In this document: in pieces, positions 21,219-34,300 of the stretch
Layout: every line of letters starts with the position of its first letter
Position numbering within the stretch: position 1 is the stretch's first letter
NCBI GenBank assembly: GCA_964030475.1
Contig: CAXIPT010000001.1
Location: 15,671,150-15,735,149, forward strand
Source of the DNA: Tethya wilhelma
Lineage: Eukaryota; Porifera; Demospongiae; Tethyida; Tethyidae
DNA length: 64,000 bases
Reading direction: 5' to 3'
Translations under genes and position numbers: made by a program
The notes under the pieces: generated by a model
What the model was told of the DNA's origin: nothing
The model's input: only the letters and a program-made list of their open reading frames with translations
Database searches by the model: none

Positions 21219-24200
21219 ATGTTAACCATGGCTTTTACCCAAGAACAAGCAATGCATTTGCTTGACTTCTCCAGCAAACTGGACACCGACTTATTGGATA
21301 GAGTAGTAGAATGCTTCTACAATAGTGTTGGTCCCGAGGTACATATAATTTTAATTTTCATGTAATGTAGTATTTTTGTCACTTTGATTTTATCCTCATG
21401 CAAACAGCAACAGTTAGCAGGTCAAGTACTGACACAGTTCAAAGAGAATGCAGATGCTTGGAATCACGTTGACGTCATCTTAGAGTTCTCGCAAAGTCAG
21501 AACACTAAATTTTTTGCACTTCAAATTTTAGAAACTTTGATAAAGACTCGTTGGAAGGCACTGCCAAGGGAGCAGTGTGAAGGTTGGTTGTAGCTATGCT
21601 AATTATGGCCAATTAAAAATGGTACATATCCCAGGAGCTATTTAATTATCCATATTTGTGTTATGTATACACCCTATGTGTCTACATGTGTGGATATTGT
21701 TGCTAATCAGTTTATGCATCCATCACAGCTCATTATGAATTGTGTCTGTTGACTCGTGGTCTCAGAAATAGTTTGGTTCTGTATATCACAGGCATCAAAA
21801 AGTACATTGTAGGGCTGGTTATCAAGCTTTCCTCTACTGCAGAATCGTTACAGGTAAAATAATGCTTAAAAGCCTCACTGTTGCATCAGTAGCAAGACTA
21901 GTGTATACTAAAAGCTTTATCATCATCAGATGCATGTTGATATTGTAGTTACTGGTTATGTTGTGTGTGTGTTTATGTTCCTTCAGAAAGAGAAGGTCTA
22001 TATAGCAAAGCTGAACATCATTCTTGTGCTGGTGAGTCAATTTAAGAGTAGTGGAATGTACCACTACTTGTAATTGCCTTTGTTTTTGTCCTTGCTTTGT
22101 TGTGTTCATGTGTCCACATCAGCATGTTTTCTGAAGTGCATTGTAGAGCTCTTTGTTGAGGTCTGTACAGAAGCTGTACAAAGGGAATCAACTTTAGTAT
22201 GTCTTCTTTTTGTTTTTAGAGCTAGCTCACTTAGCTGTGTAGCCAACATTTTTATATGGTAACAGGTTGGTATTTGAGTAATACTAGAACAGCCTACAAT
22301 TACTTGGCCAAATCAACCAGGTTTTTGTGTTTTTGGTTTTATTATGGTGTATATAGAGTTGGTACCATTGTGTATGTGGCCTCAATAGAAAAGGAGGACA
22401 GCAATGTGTGGTGGTTTGAATGTGTAATTTAATACTGGTTGTAGAAAAGGCATGCTGGTTTATTTATTATATGTACATAAAATTCCGCCTAGCCAGCATA
22501 ATTATTTGAAGCTGCAGTATCTTATTTATTTGTTTATTCTGAGTCTTTTGCTGCTCTTCTTTCTCTTACTAACAACAGATAGTGAAACAGGAGTGGCCTA
22601 GAAATTGGCCGACCTTTATCAGCGACATTGTAGGTGCTAGCAAGACTGGAGAGCCTCTCTGCACCAACAATATGGCAATACTCAAACTGCTCAGGTTAGC
22701 TGTTTTGAAGGATGTAAGGAAGACCTGCATGGTGTGTGGAGTGTGTGTATACATGTAGATGTTTGGATATTGTGTAAGTACACTTTTAAATAGTGCAAAT
22801 AATTATGTGTGTGTTGCAAATTATAATCACATATGTGTGTGTGTGTTTGTTTTTTTCCTTTCCAAATGTACATTTATATAGTGAGGAGGTGTTTGACTTT
22901 TCTAGTGGACAGATGACTCAAGTGAAGGCCAAACACCTGAAGGACAGCATGTGCAGTGAATTCTCTCAAGTCTTCAACTTGTGTAGCTTTGTATTGGTAA
23001 GCTACATGTATGCATGTTTATGATGCTTGCTGCCATATATCACATATGGAGGGTCAGAGTTCAGCCATTCCATGCCCAAACAGTGGCATGGACATTAGTT
23101 TCAAAATAAGCTATGAATGAATGTTTGTATTTATTTAATTATGGTGTTGACTGTTATGAATCCACCCTTCCTTTTTGATGGGGGATATTACATTCAACAA
23201 ACCTTTCCTGACAATGTTTTTATTGATTTTCCCATTTCCCACTGATCTACAGGAGAACTCTCAGAGCATTCCTCTTGTCAAGGCCACTCTGGAAACTCTG
23301 TTGAAATTTCTCAACTGGATACCTTTGGGTTACATCTTTGAGACAAAGCTCATTAGTTCTCTCATTTATAAGGTCAGAGTTTTTATGTACATACGTGTTG
23401 TTTTGATCTCCAGAGGAGAAAAGCTATTTCATTTGACCTGTTTGTTTATTTATTCTGTTCCCCTACAGTTTCTGAATGTACCATCCTTCAGAAATGTCAC
23501 ATTACAGTGTCTCACTGAAATTGGTAAGCCTATATAGACCAATTTTCATTTTCAATATTCACTGCTTTTGTTTTGTACACTCCAACAATGAAGAAAACAG
23601 TTAAATTGCCGTGTCCACATTCTGTTTTGTACCTTTACATCATTAGTACTAACCCTGCTCCCTGGGGGATAGGTATTGTCCCATTCTAGCATGGATTCTG
23701 ATCTAGATGTGTTCAGCCAGGCTAGGTACAGATACTAGGTACCAGCTTGTATCATGCTGAGCTCAGATAGTTATTTGCATTCTTGCCTTGTGGGGTTGAA
23801 TGCTGAAAAAGCGTCAGTGCCAAAATCCCAGCTCAGCATGCACAACAAATCTGCCAAAACACTTGACTTTTGGGCTGCAGTTCACTAATGATGGTACCCT
23901 CAGTGCTCACCATTGGATCATGTGATCTAATTTAAATTGTGGGAAATTGTGGACAACAAGGGTACCTCATTAGTGAACTCTATTATACAAAGATCAATGG
24001 TGTCCTACCTCCTCCCCTCCTCTGTAAAAGTTTCTGAGTGTTGGAAAGGTATGTTATCACTGCTGATAATCAGCTGGGGTAGCCTAACCACAAACCACAT
24101 TCTGGTTGAGTTGTTTAGACCACTGACCAGGCATTAATTAATTGTTGTTTTTTGCCCACCCATCATGGTATCCACACCTCTACATGTACACACACACACA

Positions 24201-24358
24201 CACACACACCAGAGGAGGTACGACACGAGTGTGCCTTTGCTGAGCTGGCAAGTCTGTTAATTGCATTCCAATCATGTGGCCACAATACTTCACAATCAGA
24301 ATTGATCATGTGCACCAGTTTGCCAACTCAGCAAAGGTGCACTCGTGTCGTACCTCCT

Positions 24359-24400
<42 letters not shown>

Positions 24401-25745
24401 TGTTCCCTGCAGCTGGTGTACAGGCCAATGACCAGTATGGAGAGCAGTTTGTGGTCATGTTCTCACTGGTCATGACTCAATTGAAGCAGGTCAGTTTGCT
24501 CTATTATTTATTCTCACTTTTGTTGCTGCTCCACTGAGGGGCCTTGAGTCTTGCTACTATTAAATTTATTTTTTCAAACAGATGCTTCCATTGAGTACAA
24601 ACATACGAGAGGCGTACAAGAATGGGAAGGAGGACGAACAAAACTTTATTCAGAATTTGGCTTTGTTTCTGTGCATCTTTCTCAAGGAGCATGGAGTCCT
24701 CATTGAACAGAAGCCTGAGCTACAGAACAGTCTTATCGAGGTAGAACATATTGCATCGCTTTGTATAACTATATTATATTGTGAATTGTGACCGCAATAC
24801 TTCACAATATTGTGATATATATAACTATACTGTAAAACCCCAGTTTTTGCTATTTAGAATTGAACATTTCATTATTCCTTTGCTAGCTGCTACATGTATC
24901 CGAAAACATTAGCTTGATGTATAATATTTACTTCATGTAGGCTCTTCATTTCTTGGTGCTTATCTCCGAGGTAGATGAAAAGGAGATTTTCAAAATTTGT
25001 CTTGAGTACTGGAACCACCTGGCTGCAGAGCTGTATCGTGAGAACCCCTTTTCAACGTCCCATACTCCATTGCTCCTTACCCAGCAGGCTGTGCCTCCAC
25101 GAAGACAGCTCTACTTACCAGTGCTGACAAAAGTGAGTGTTCCTGTGTGTGTACATGTCCTATTTTGCCCCATACTATAATTTTTACTATAATTTTATTA
25201 TAATAGTTGAGTTATTGAGCTTTAATCAATTTTGTGACTAAAATGTCCCATGTGAAAGTTTTCCATTGTTACATGAAAAGCTCCATCAATAACTTCAATC
25301 TCAAATTTCCACAGCATAGTAGGTACTCATGAATCTAGAAGTAAATAGTACCACCAACTTCACTTGACAGTTCTATATAGCCACTGTATGTTAAAATTGT
25401 GAATGTGACCTTGTTTTCCCCATGCCCCTCCAATCAAGGTTCGTCTGGTGATGATCAGTCGCATGGCCAAACCTGAAGAGGTGTTGGTTGTGGAGAATGA
25501 CCAAGGAGAGGTGGTAAGAGAGTTCATGAAGGACACTGATGCCATCAACATGTACAAGAGCATGAGAGAGACACTAGGTGAGTTCTTCTTACAAGAGTGC
25601 CAATGAAGTCATGAGTAGTCAATTGTGTAGCTGTGTAGGTGTTATAAATATGGGTATGGTTCAGTCCCATTGAGCTGATTTCTAGTATCAAATGTATAAT
25701 GTATACATAGTGCTGGAAATAATCTAATTCTTGTTAGTTTGTTTT

Positions 25746-25785
<40 letters not shown>

Positions 25786-28700
25786 CTCTTTCAGTGTACC
25801 TGACCCATTTGGACTATGCTGACACGGAGCACATCATGACTGATAAGCTCTACAAACAAGTGGATGGCACTGAGTGGTCGTGGAAGAACCTCAACACAGT
25901 AAGTATGTTTTGTTTTGAGCTCATAGTTTGTGTGTACCTCAAATGTTGATATGAACTGTTTGAGATATATACGTTACTTTTTGTGTTTTCACAGAATGCA
26001 TCAACTTTATAGTTTTCAGCTGAAATGTTGATTGTCGAGTTGTAGCATTATGTATCTGTGAATGTGCATGCATGTACAGTGCATGCAAAGGCATGATGAC
26101 TTTGTGTTGAAGTGTGTCAGTAAGTGGTTTCCCATGTGCTCACACGCACACACACATACACACGCACACACTTACAAACTCATCTTTATCTCTCACACAA
26201 ACACACCACATCTTTCTTCTTCAGCTGTGCTGGGCCATTGGCTCCATCAGTGGAGCAATGCATGAAGAAGATGAGAAGAGGTTCCTGGTGACCGTCATCA
26301 AGGAGCTGCTGGGGCTGTGTGAACAAAAGAGGGGAAAGGACAACAAGGCCATCATTGCCTCCAACATCATGTACATTGTTGGGCAATACCCAAGATTTCT
26401 TAGGTACTGAGATGCTATCTTCTATAAGTAGTGAAGTTTCTAGTCATCTATTCATTGCTGTGGTATTCTTAGAGCCCATTGGAAGTTTCTGAAGACTGTA
26501 GTGAACAAACTGTTTGAGTTCATGCATGAGACTCACGATGGTGTGCAAGACATGGCCTGTGATACCTTCATCAAGATTGCACAGAAGTGTAGGAGGCATT
26601 TCATACAGGTAGGTACATAAATGTCAGTATAAAATGGCTACTTTTATGTAGCAGCTACACAGTTTGGAAAACGACCACAGTTACTAACTATCATGACTAG
26701 CTATCCAGCTGCACTGTAGGCTATAATAATAGCTAGCTTACATTTTCCTCTTAACATGTAAAAATGGTGCCCCTACTGCTCTTGTATTTTGGCCTTTCAT
26801 ATCTTGCCTTCCTGTGTATGTCTTTCCTTACCACTCTCACTCTCATTTCTCTCCTTCCTGTGTACTGTCTTGTAGGTCCAGCCGCTGGAGGTGATGCCGT
26901 TTATTGAAGAGATTCTCAATAACATTCGAGCTATCATCTGTGACTTACAACCCCATCAAGTGCACACCTTCTACGAGGCGGTGGGCTACATGATTCAAGC
27001 ACAAGTGGTTAGCATGACATACAGTAGCAATCATGTACGTGTGCTTTAAATTTTTTTGTAGTACAGTAGCGTATGTGTATATATATTTGTTGACTTTTGG
27101 CTCTAATGTCTGAAAGTATTTGNTGTGGTGAGTGATGTCTGTTCTCTTGCAGGACACAGTGGTCCAGGAGAGACTGATAGAGAAGTACATGTCTCTGCCA
27201 AATGAGATATGGGACAGTGTTATTCAAAGAGCGACGGCTGTAGGTTTATCAAGAGCTTATGATTGCCTTTATTTTTAATTTTTGTATGCATGGATTGTTC
27301 AGGATGTACCACTGTATGTGTGTTTCTTTGTGTTCTATAGGAGATGACGGTGCTGCAAGATTTTGAATCGATCAAACAGCTTGGACACATTCTGAGGACC
27401 AATGTTAGAGCCTGCACTGCTGTTGGACATCCGTTTGTCATTCAAGTATGTGCAAGTGACCATGTGTGTGTCAGAGAATGTGTATCTTAGTCCTTTGTTT
27501 TGAGCTTCCACTCATATGTATATCATTATGACATTCACCTTATGCATCTTCTCAGTTGGGTAGAATATATCTGGACATGCTCAACGTCTACAAGGTACTC
27601 AGTGAGAATATCTCCAGTGCTGTGGCTTTGAATGGTAAGGGTGGTCTACCTCTCTTGCTCTCAGTTCTTATAGAAAACACTTTATTGTTGTTTGCTGGCA
27701 GGTGAGCTGGTGACTAGACAGCCTCTTGTTGCTTCCATGAGAATTGTAAAGAAGGAGACATTAAAGCTGATATCTTGTTGGGTATCAAAGTCACAAGATC
27801 CGGGAATGGTGAGCGGAGTGAGAGAGATCACAGAACTTCTCTCCCATCCATAAACCTCTCTGTCTGTCTGTGATTACAAAAACACAGCTGTTCCAGAGAA
27901 CACCTGTAGCTTCCATGTATGCATTGTGTTTGTATGTGTGTGTGAATTGCTTGTGTTGTGTCTACAGGTGAGGGAGCACTTCCTTCCTCCTCTGCTGGAT
28001 GCCATTCTTGGAGACTATCGTCGTAACGTCCCCCAAGCCAGGGAGCCAGAGGTGCTCAGTACAGTCACTGCAATAGTGGACAAGTTGGAGGTAAATATTT
28101 GTCCCTTGAGAGCTATAGTTTATACTTTTTTATTTTTTTAATTTTTTAAAAATTTTTTTCTTAAAACTTGTGTATTGTGTAGGGAATTCCTTAATAGGGG
28201 GATTACTATACATGCCATGTTAGCTGTGTTTGGTTGTGTTTGTTATGTATACTTGTACACGGTATGCAGTCATCAGCCACGGAGGACATTCCACCCATCC
28301 TTGATGCTCTCTTTGAATGCACACTGGAGATGATCAATAAAGATCTGGAACAATTTCCTGAGCACAGAATCAACTTCTTTCGTATGCTCCAATCCATCAG
28401 CAGCCTCTGTTTTCCAGGTGTAGACCTTACTCACTCACTAATAAACACATGTATGCACATGTTAATATCTTGGCATGATACAAATAGCCAGACTTTATGT
28501 CTTTTTATTTTCAGGGTACATGCATGGTTTGATTAATGGTGGGTGGCCTGGGAATGAGTAAACATTGAGTCTGCATAATGCTAGTTCAAACGCGATGATT
28601 GAAGCGATGATTTCAATCGTAGATCTGTTTGAATCTTTATCCGTTTTTTTTCTAGTGATTTTTTCCTGATTCAATTGTCTCCTTTCATGTCTGTATTTGT

Positions 28701-29141
28701 GCTATCATGTTCTCACTTTCCCTTTGATCTCCCCTCCATTGCAGCCTACCTTCAAATTCCTGCTTCCCAATTCAAAGTATTCATGGACTCTGTTGTGTGG
28801 GCGTTCAAGCACACAATGCGTAACGTGGCAGAAATCGGTCTCAACATTTTGCTGACATTATTGCAGAAGTTTGCAATCAACGATCAGGCTGGCAACCAGT
28901 TCTTTCAGACATACTTCCTTGACATTTTACAGCACATCTTTTCAGTTGTCACGGATACGTCGCATACTGCTAGTACGTATGTGTGTATGTGTGTGTGTTT
29001 GTGGGTGTTTTATGAATCGATATGGAACTGGGTGTTGACCTGATATAAAAACAGTAATTGAACTTCCTGTGGTGCAGTTAGTTGTAGCCTAGGTCAAGTG
29101 ACCACATTTATGTGTGACGTACAATAACATTTTCACTTCCT

Positions 29142-29173
<32 letters not shown>

Positions 29174-29174
29174 N

Positions 29175-29214
<40 letters not shown>

Positions 29215-30472
29215 GGTTTGACGATGCACGCTACCATTCTGGCCTACATGTTCACTCTGGTGGAAGAGGACAAGATATCTGCCCCTCTCTTCAACAGCAG
29301 CTCTATTCAAGCTGCTAGTAACGCTGTCTTTGTGCAGAAGTATGTAGCAGAGTTGTTGAAACAGGCCTTCCCACACTTAAAAGAGTAAGCATCATAATTC
29401 TGTACCTGCACATATCTGTTGTGTTAACCTAAGGGTTTTACTTCAAAAAAAGAATGGTGCCATTTTTTCAATGAGCTCTTTGTGGTTTGTGTAAACATGA
29501 CTGATTAGTGAAATAATAGTCACCTTTACAGGGATATGCATGAATGTAATTGTGATACAGCATCCTGTATGCCCTGTAACATGTCAAGTGGTTTTAGTGT
29601 TCTGAAGAGCTTACACAAATTCCTGGAAGTGTTTCAGATGATTGCAAAAAGCTTGTGGCCTAACCAGTTCCTGTTCGTGCCAACAATGGTCATTGTATGT
29701 TCATTTCGGTGGTTAGTTTGTTCCATAATTTCATTTTTAATACCAATCATTGTGTCTCCATTTCAGTGCCCAGCTGAAAGTTTATTTCATAATCTTATTT
29801 TAAATACCAACCATTTCATTTACTCTATTCAGTGCCCACGGAAAGTTTATTCTATAATCTCATTTTTAATACCAACCATTGTGTCTCCATTTCAGTGCCC
29901 AGCTGAAAGTGTTCATTGAGGGACTCTTTCATCTTGACACAGACATACCTCAATTCAAGGAACACCTCAGAGATTTCCTTGTCCAAATCAAGGTAGGTTC
30001 GATCTTCAAACAATTGTTAGTGGTTTTGGTAGTATGATACAATCTTGAAAGGGTAGCTTTGCAATCACAATTGCCACTCCATGACTTCATGACTATAAGT
30101 GAGTATCCTGTCTGCATACAAGATTGGCATGATCATCCACCTCAATAACAAAGCCTAAACAAACTTTTTAGGTTGACCTCTTCAAGCCACATTGCCCTTT
30201 CCATAGCCAATATGGTTTTGTTTTTGCAAACATTTACCTGCACTATACCAACTCTCCACTGCTAATAACTGTTCCTCAATGATTGTGATTTGTGTACCTT
30301 ACATGCTACTCGTTTCATCCACTAGGAGTACGCTGGGGACGACCCTGCTGATCTTTTCCTGGAGGAGAGAGAACAGCAACTGAGGCAAGCCGCTGATGAT
30401 AAGCGTCAACAACAGCTCTCGGTGCCTGGCATGGTCAACCCTCATGACAGACCAGACGAGATGCAAGAATAG
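21219..30472 (+). CDS. XPO1: exportin-1 (CRM1), nuclear export receptor
   Basis: 26 exons: 21219-21338, 21408-21582, 21792-21853, 21987-22031, 22579-22694, 22882-22996, 23253-23372, 23469-23523, 24413-24489, 24582-24740, 24941-25132, 25439-25577, 25795-25898, 26225-26403, 26473-26608, 26876-27007, 27153-27239, 27341-27445, 27556-27634, 27702-27808, 27968-28090, 28270-28417, 28745-28972, 29216-29384, 29896-29992, 30326-30472. All phases agree and the sum is 3216 nt, 1071 residues, the same length as human XPO1. Exportin-1 binds leucine-rich export signals together with RanGTP and carries proteins and RNPs through the nuclear pore. Visible hallmarks are the HEAT-repeat body, the NES-groove region with Cys525 (codon 26318-26320; human Cys528, the leptomycin B target) in LLGLCEQK, and the C-terminal [10 protein letters not shown]. 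The donor of exon 16 (GTTAGC) is weak and was set by alignment length. The start could be 21219 or the next ATG at 21228. Confidence 0.98.
24211..24360. mobile_element. 150-bp MITE-like element in an XPO1 intron
   Basis: About 41-bp terminal inverted repeats beginning AGAGGAGGTACGACACGAGT, with few mismatches. CA repeats flank both ends (24188-24210 and 24362-24400), so the element probably inserted into a CA microsatellite or carries CA target duplications. It lies in the intron before exon 9 and ends about 52 bp before that exon's acceptor. Confidence 0.85.
25751..25784. repeat. GT microsatellite before XPO1 exon 13
   Basis: About 17 GT units end 10 bp upstream of the acceptor of exon 13; a short pyrimidine stretch (TCTCTTTCAG) separates them. 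Confidence 0.9.
29144..29212. repeat. GT microsatellite abutting XPO1 exon 24 acceptor
   Basis: About 34 GT units (with one N at 29174) run directly into GTTAG and the exon start at 29216. There is no normal pyrimidine tract between repeat and acceptor. Confidence 0.9.
29722..29910. repeat. XPO1: three tandem copies of an XPO1 acceptor region
   Basis: A segment of about 63-66 bp containing the acceptor and first bases of exon 25 (TTCAG, then TGCCCAGCTGAAAGT or a variant) occurs three times, with AG at 29766, 29832 and 29895. Only the third continues into the conserved exon. Splicing to either of the first two would reach a TAA stop within about 13 codons. Confidence 0.9.
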
Positions 30473-31265
30473 GATCAATTCAACTAGGAGTCAATTATTT
30501 TTTTTTCCTTCTTTCAAAAAGAAATCCTTAGCATTAGATTTTGTAATTGTAAAAATTCTCTTTGTCCTTTCGTCAAATGTTCTATACACACCACACCTCT
30601 TGTCTCCACGTTTGTAAGTGTACAGCTCCTTTGTTATAATACAGATAGACAGCAAAATTAATCATTTCAGCCCACCATATAGTACATATACTGCACCGAT
30701 ACTATAGTGGATGCTGCCATACTTGATGTGACTTGACTGACTTTGAATCAGCTAGTAGCTAAAAGTACGGAGTGTTGTGCATCTTCTGACCTACTTTGTA
30801 TACACAAATGACTGAAAGATGTACAGCTAGCTATTTCGTTTCACTTTAAACAGTTCAATACTATTACTTTATTGTGTTGTATACATATTGAAGGCTTTGT
30901 TGTTTCTGTGCGCATATAAACCATATGTTTACATTATGTTTCACTCTATGTTAACTAATTGTTGATCTATACTGTTTTTGTTGTCATGCAATTTGTGACT
31001 TGTTTGCTCTTTCACAAGATAATATTTATCAAAAGTTTTTGAACTTGAATGTGTAATACACTGTGATCTTCTGGTAGAAAATAAAAATACTACATAGAAC
31101 ACTAAGCACATGACATTGTACAAAAAACAAAACTGAAACTATAAAACTTGCAACAAATGAACAATAATTATAATAATCATGCAGTCACAAAAACATATAC
31201 ATGCAACAATACACATAAATAACAAGACTAATACAATACATAGAGAACATAAACAGGTCAATAAG
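30473..31265. other. 3' intergenic region between two convergent genes
   Basis: Holds the XPO1 3' UTR and the 3' UTR of the minus-strand gene. AT-rich, no coding signal. Confidence 0.5.
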
Positions 31266-33232
31266 TTAGACATATTCCTGCTCAAGTTTTGTCTTTGATT
31301 CTGACAGTGTGCCCTTACTCTTAGTTGGTCTGTTTCTCTTGTACCTCATGATAAGGGCAACTACAATAGCAGCTCCAATTAGACTGAGCATCACTGCAAT
31401 GGAGGCCGAGAATGCTCCAACTAGGACTAGTGTTAGAAAGTCATTTGAGTTTTCTTTTGAGATTATGATGGTTGAGTCTGTTGTGGTGGAGACAACTGAA
31501 GGTCTCTGTGTCTCTTCTATGAATAGTGCATGCAGTTCTTCTCTGAGGAGAGCACTAAGCTGTTCGTTCGTAAGACTGCTTTCACTGTTTGTGTTCTCGA
31601 TCACCAAGTCAAGTTGTGTTCTGTAGATCAATGAGAAAGAAGGTTGGTCATGGAGGTTCAAGGAATATTGTATAATTTTGTTGTACATGCATCAATAAGC
31701 AAACATGAGATATATTAATTGCAGTGACTTACTGTAATTTTCCTATTGCTTTAACTCTTGGAATAGCTTGAAGTTGGTAGCCAACTGTTGTGAGGAGGGT
31801 TGCAGCATGTTCAAAGATGGTCTCCTCTAGTTTGAAGTACTCTGCCGTTGGAAGGTCTAAGAGAACTGTGATCTCGAGGCTTGGCTGAGGAGAGTCGGTT
31901 GTGACTTGTCTCTCTTCTTCTGTGGTTGTTTCTGGACAGACGGGGCAACAGTTTCCAGGCTCAAGGACAGGATTCTCACATTTAACAGCAGGACAACTTT
32001 GATCAATACAACGAATGACACCATTTATACATCTGCACATCTTGCAAGGCTCGTTCTGATCTCTAAAGAGATCATTTCCAGTGCATTCTGGTGTAGGGAA
32101 TGGATCAACGATTGGTCCAGTTGCCTCACGAGTGACAATTTCAGATGTTGTAGTTTCAGGTTCTAAAGGACATGCTGGACAACAGAGACCAGGCACTCTG
32201 ACTGGGTTAGCACACTTTGGAGTAGGACATCTTGGTTCCACACACGATTTTCTTCCTCGAATGCATCGGCACTCCAGACATTGATCTTCAGGATCCCTAA
32301 AAAGACGACCTTCTGGTTGAGAGCATTCTGGCTCAGGGGTAATTGGCTCAACTATTAGTCGTGGTGTGCACACAGGACAACATTGTCCTGGAATGAAAGC
32401 CTTCACCTCAAGTTCACTACATTCCAGGGTGGGACAGATTGTGGGCTCGCAGGTGAGGTCTCCAGAATTGCAGGTACAGACTGTGCACTCGTCCACATTT
32501 ATCGACTCTCCACTCTGTAGCAGTATTGGCTCATCCAAATGTAGAGCACAGGTCACTGTAGTATGGAGAAAACACATTTCAAGTCAACATTGAATGCAAT
32601 ATGCAAAAATTAGCAGCTATGCAAGGTAATCTGTACATCTTTGTTTACTCTAGAGTATATTTGTTAGTAATTTACCTGGTTTGCAAGCATATTGATTGCA
32701 GCACTGGCCTTGACTTTCATCTGCTGGTGCTGTAATGATAGAGATGCTATCTTCAGGACACTCTGGTTGAGGACAGAGTGTCTGGTCGCACACACATTCA
32801 CCCCGAGCTGGACAGCATTCTCCTGGAAGCTGAGGACCAGGTTCGTAATGTGATCCAACTGGGCACGTTTGCTCCCATGGAGGACATGCAACATCGAAGC
32901 AATTATCAAGGACTGCAAGTGGGAAAAAAGATCAAAGAAGATGAAATAATTAGCTCGTACAAGATTGAATTATGCATTGTACACATGAGAATAATTTGTG
33001 GCAGCTGCACAGCATGCACACACTCACACTCACCTTGGCAGGTGCCAGCTGGAGAGTTGGAGAAAGGTTCGTCTTGCAGACAGACAAGACCAGAGTCACA
33101 CTGGTTTACATCGTCATCAATGGTGCAGGGCTCTCCTTGGGGGATGCCGTGGACACCGCTTGGAGCTGCCACAAACAGAAGCAGGCTGACAGCTGCAGCA
33201 TAGAGCAGGTATTGCACGTTTAGCAGTTGCAT
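31266..33232 (-). CDS. VWC-repeat type I membrane protein
   Basis: Four exons on the minus strand: 33232-33034, 32912-32676, 32555-31733, 31620-31266. They join in frame to 537 residues. Order: signal peptide (about 1-29, MQLLNVQYLLYAAAVSLLLF start); a Cys-rich segment with CDSGLVC (IGFBP/WAP-like spacing); a Cys-rich module in exon 2; three chordin/von Willebrand factor type C modules in exon 3, each ending CCPVC or CCPAC; a roughly 110-residue Thr/Glu-rich juxtamembrane part; one transmembrane helix of about 30 residues (LTLVLVGAFSAS onward); and a basic-start cytoplasmic tail ending QEYV. VWC modules in chordin-like and CRIM1-like proteins bind TGF-beta/BMP ligands; the architecture here is closest to CRIM1 in concept, but ligand binding is inference. 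A TATA-like ATTATAAAA on the minus strand lies at about 33339-33347. Confidence 0.88.
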
Positions 33233-34254
33233 TTTTTCTCAGTTTGCTGAAGAGTGTTTGGATTTATTATTCCAAGGTTGAAGTAGCTATAGTAGTTCGC
33301 TGTTTGTTTGGTTGGTGAAGAGTGGCAACTCCTTCGCTTTTATAATCCAGGCAAACGCATTGCAACCTTACAAATATCCTGGCACAAGCCTGCAAACATT
33401 CCAATCCGTTTTGTAACCAATGGTTAACCACTTCCTGTAGCCACCCGGACACAAACACTGATTTCAGCTGCTAGACAGCATGGTATGCTTGTGGATACTT
33501 GGAACATGGAATGCTGATAACACAGCTGCTACACCCATTTTGCTAAATCCCCCTATATAGTCACATCAACTAGTCTGTTTTCAAGCTTCCTCTTTGAGAC
33601 TCAACCTTGCTGTCACCAGAAAGAACCAGAACTCAAATCTTAAAAGTATGCGATAATTAATGTTGTGTCCCCGTTATACACACACACATACAATTGCTAG
33701 CTATTAATCTACGGTACAGACAGTGCATGGCGACTCCATGACTTGGCAGACGTAGCATGTCATTCCACCTATGATATCTTGTGATGTAACCCATCCCTCT
33801 CAATCAGTGTACAAAGTGGCAGTGTGCTGAAAGCTTGCAAAAGCCTTCAAACCGAGCACCTGTTGTTCACCTTTGACCACAACATTCTCCACATTCCTTG
33901 TCCATTAATGGAAGTGATAAGCCAAATCCAGGAAACGAAACGCATTGAGTACTCGATTTTATAACAGTCGCAGTATGAGGAGAAATGTTCCACATCAAGC
34001 TCATTTGTGTGGCTAGCTATGCAATCAGCAATCACTTACTTGTAGTTGAAGGACATTACACAAGATTTGCTACATTCAATATACAAAAGAACGCCCACAT
34101 AAGTTGGGGCAATTAGCGTAAGTGGACCCATTATAGTGAATGATGACCGGCTTGCTTGACATTTGTAGAACACGAGTTGCATGTGTGTGAGTCACTTCCA
34201 AGGGTTCCTGCACGTGTAGCAGAATGCTCAAGTTACTGAGTGTGTGCGTGCATG

Positions 34255-34300
<46 letters not shown>

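Noticed and set aside
29536..29919. 127-codon ORF spanning the triplicated acceptor of XPO1
   Set aside because: Open by chance across intron sequence; the conserved exon 25 uses a different frame starting at 29896.
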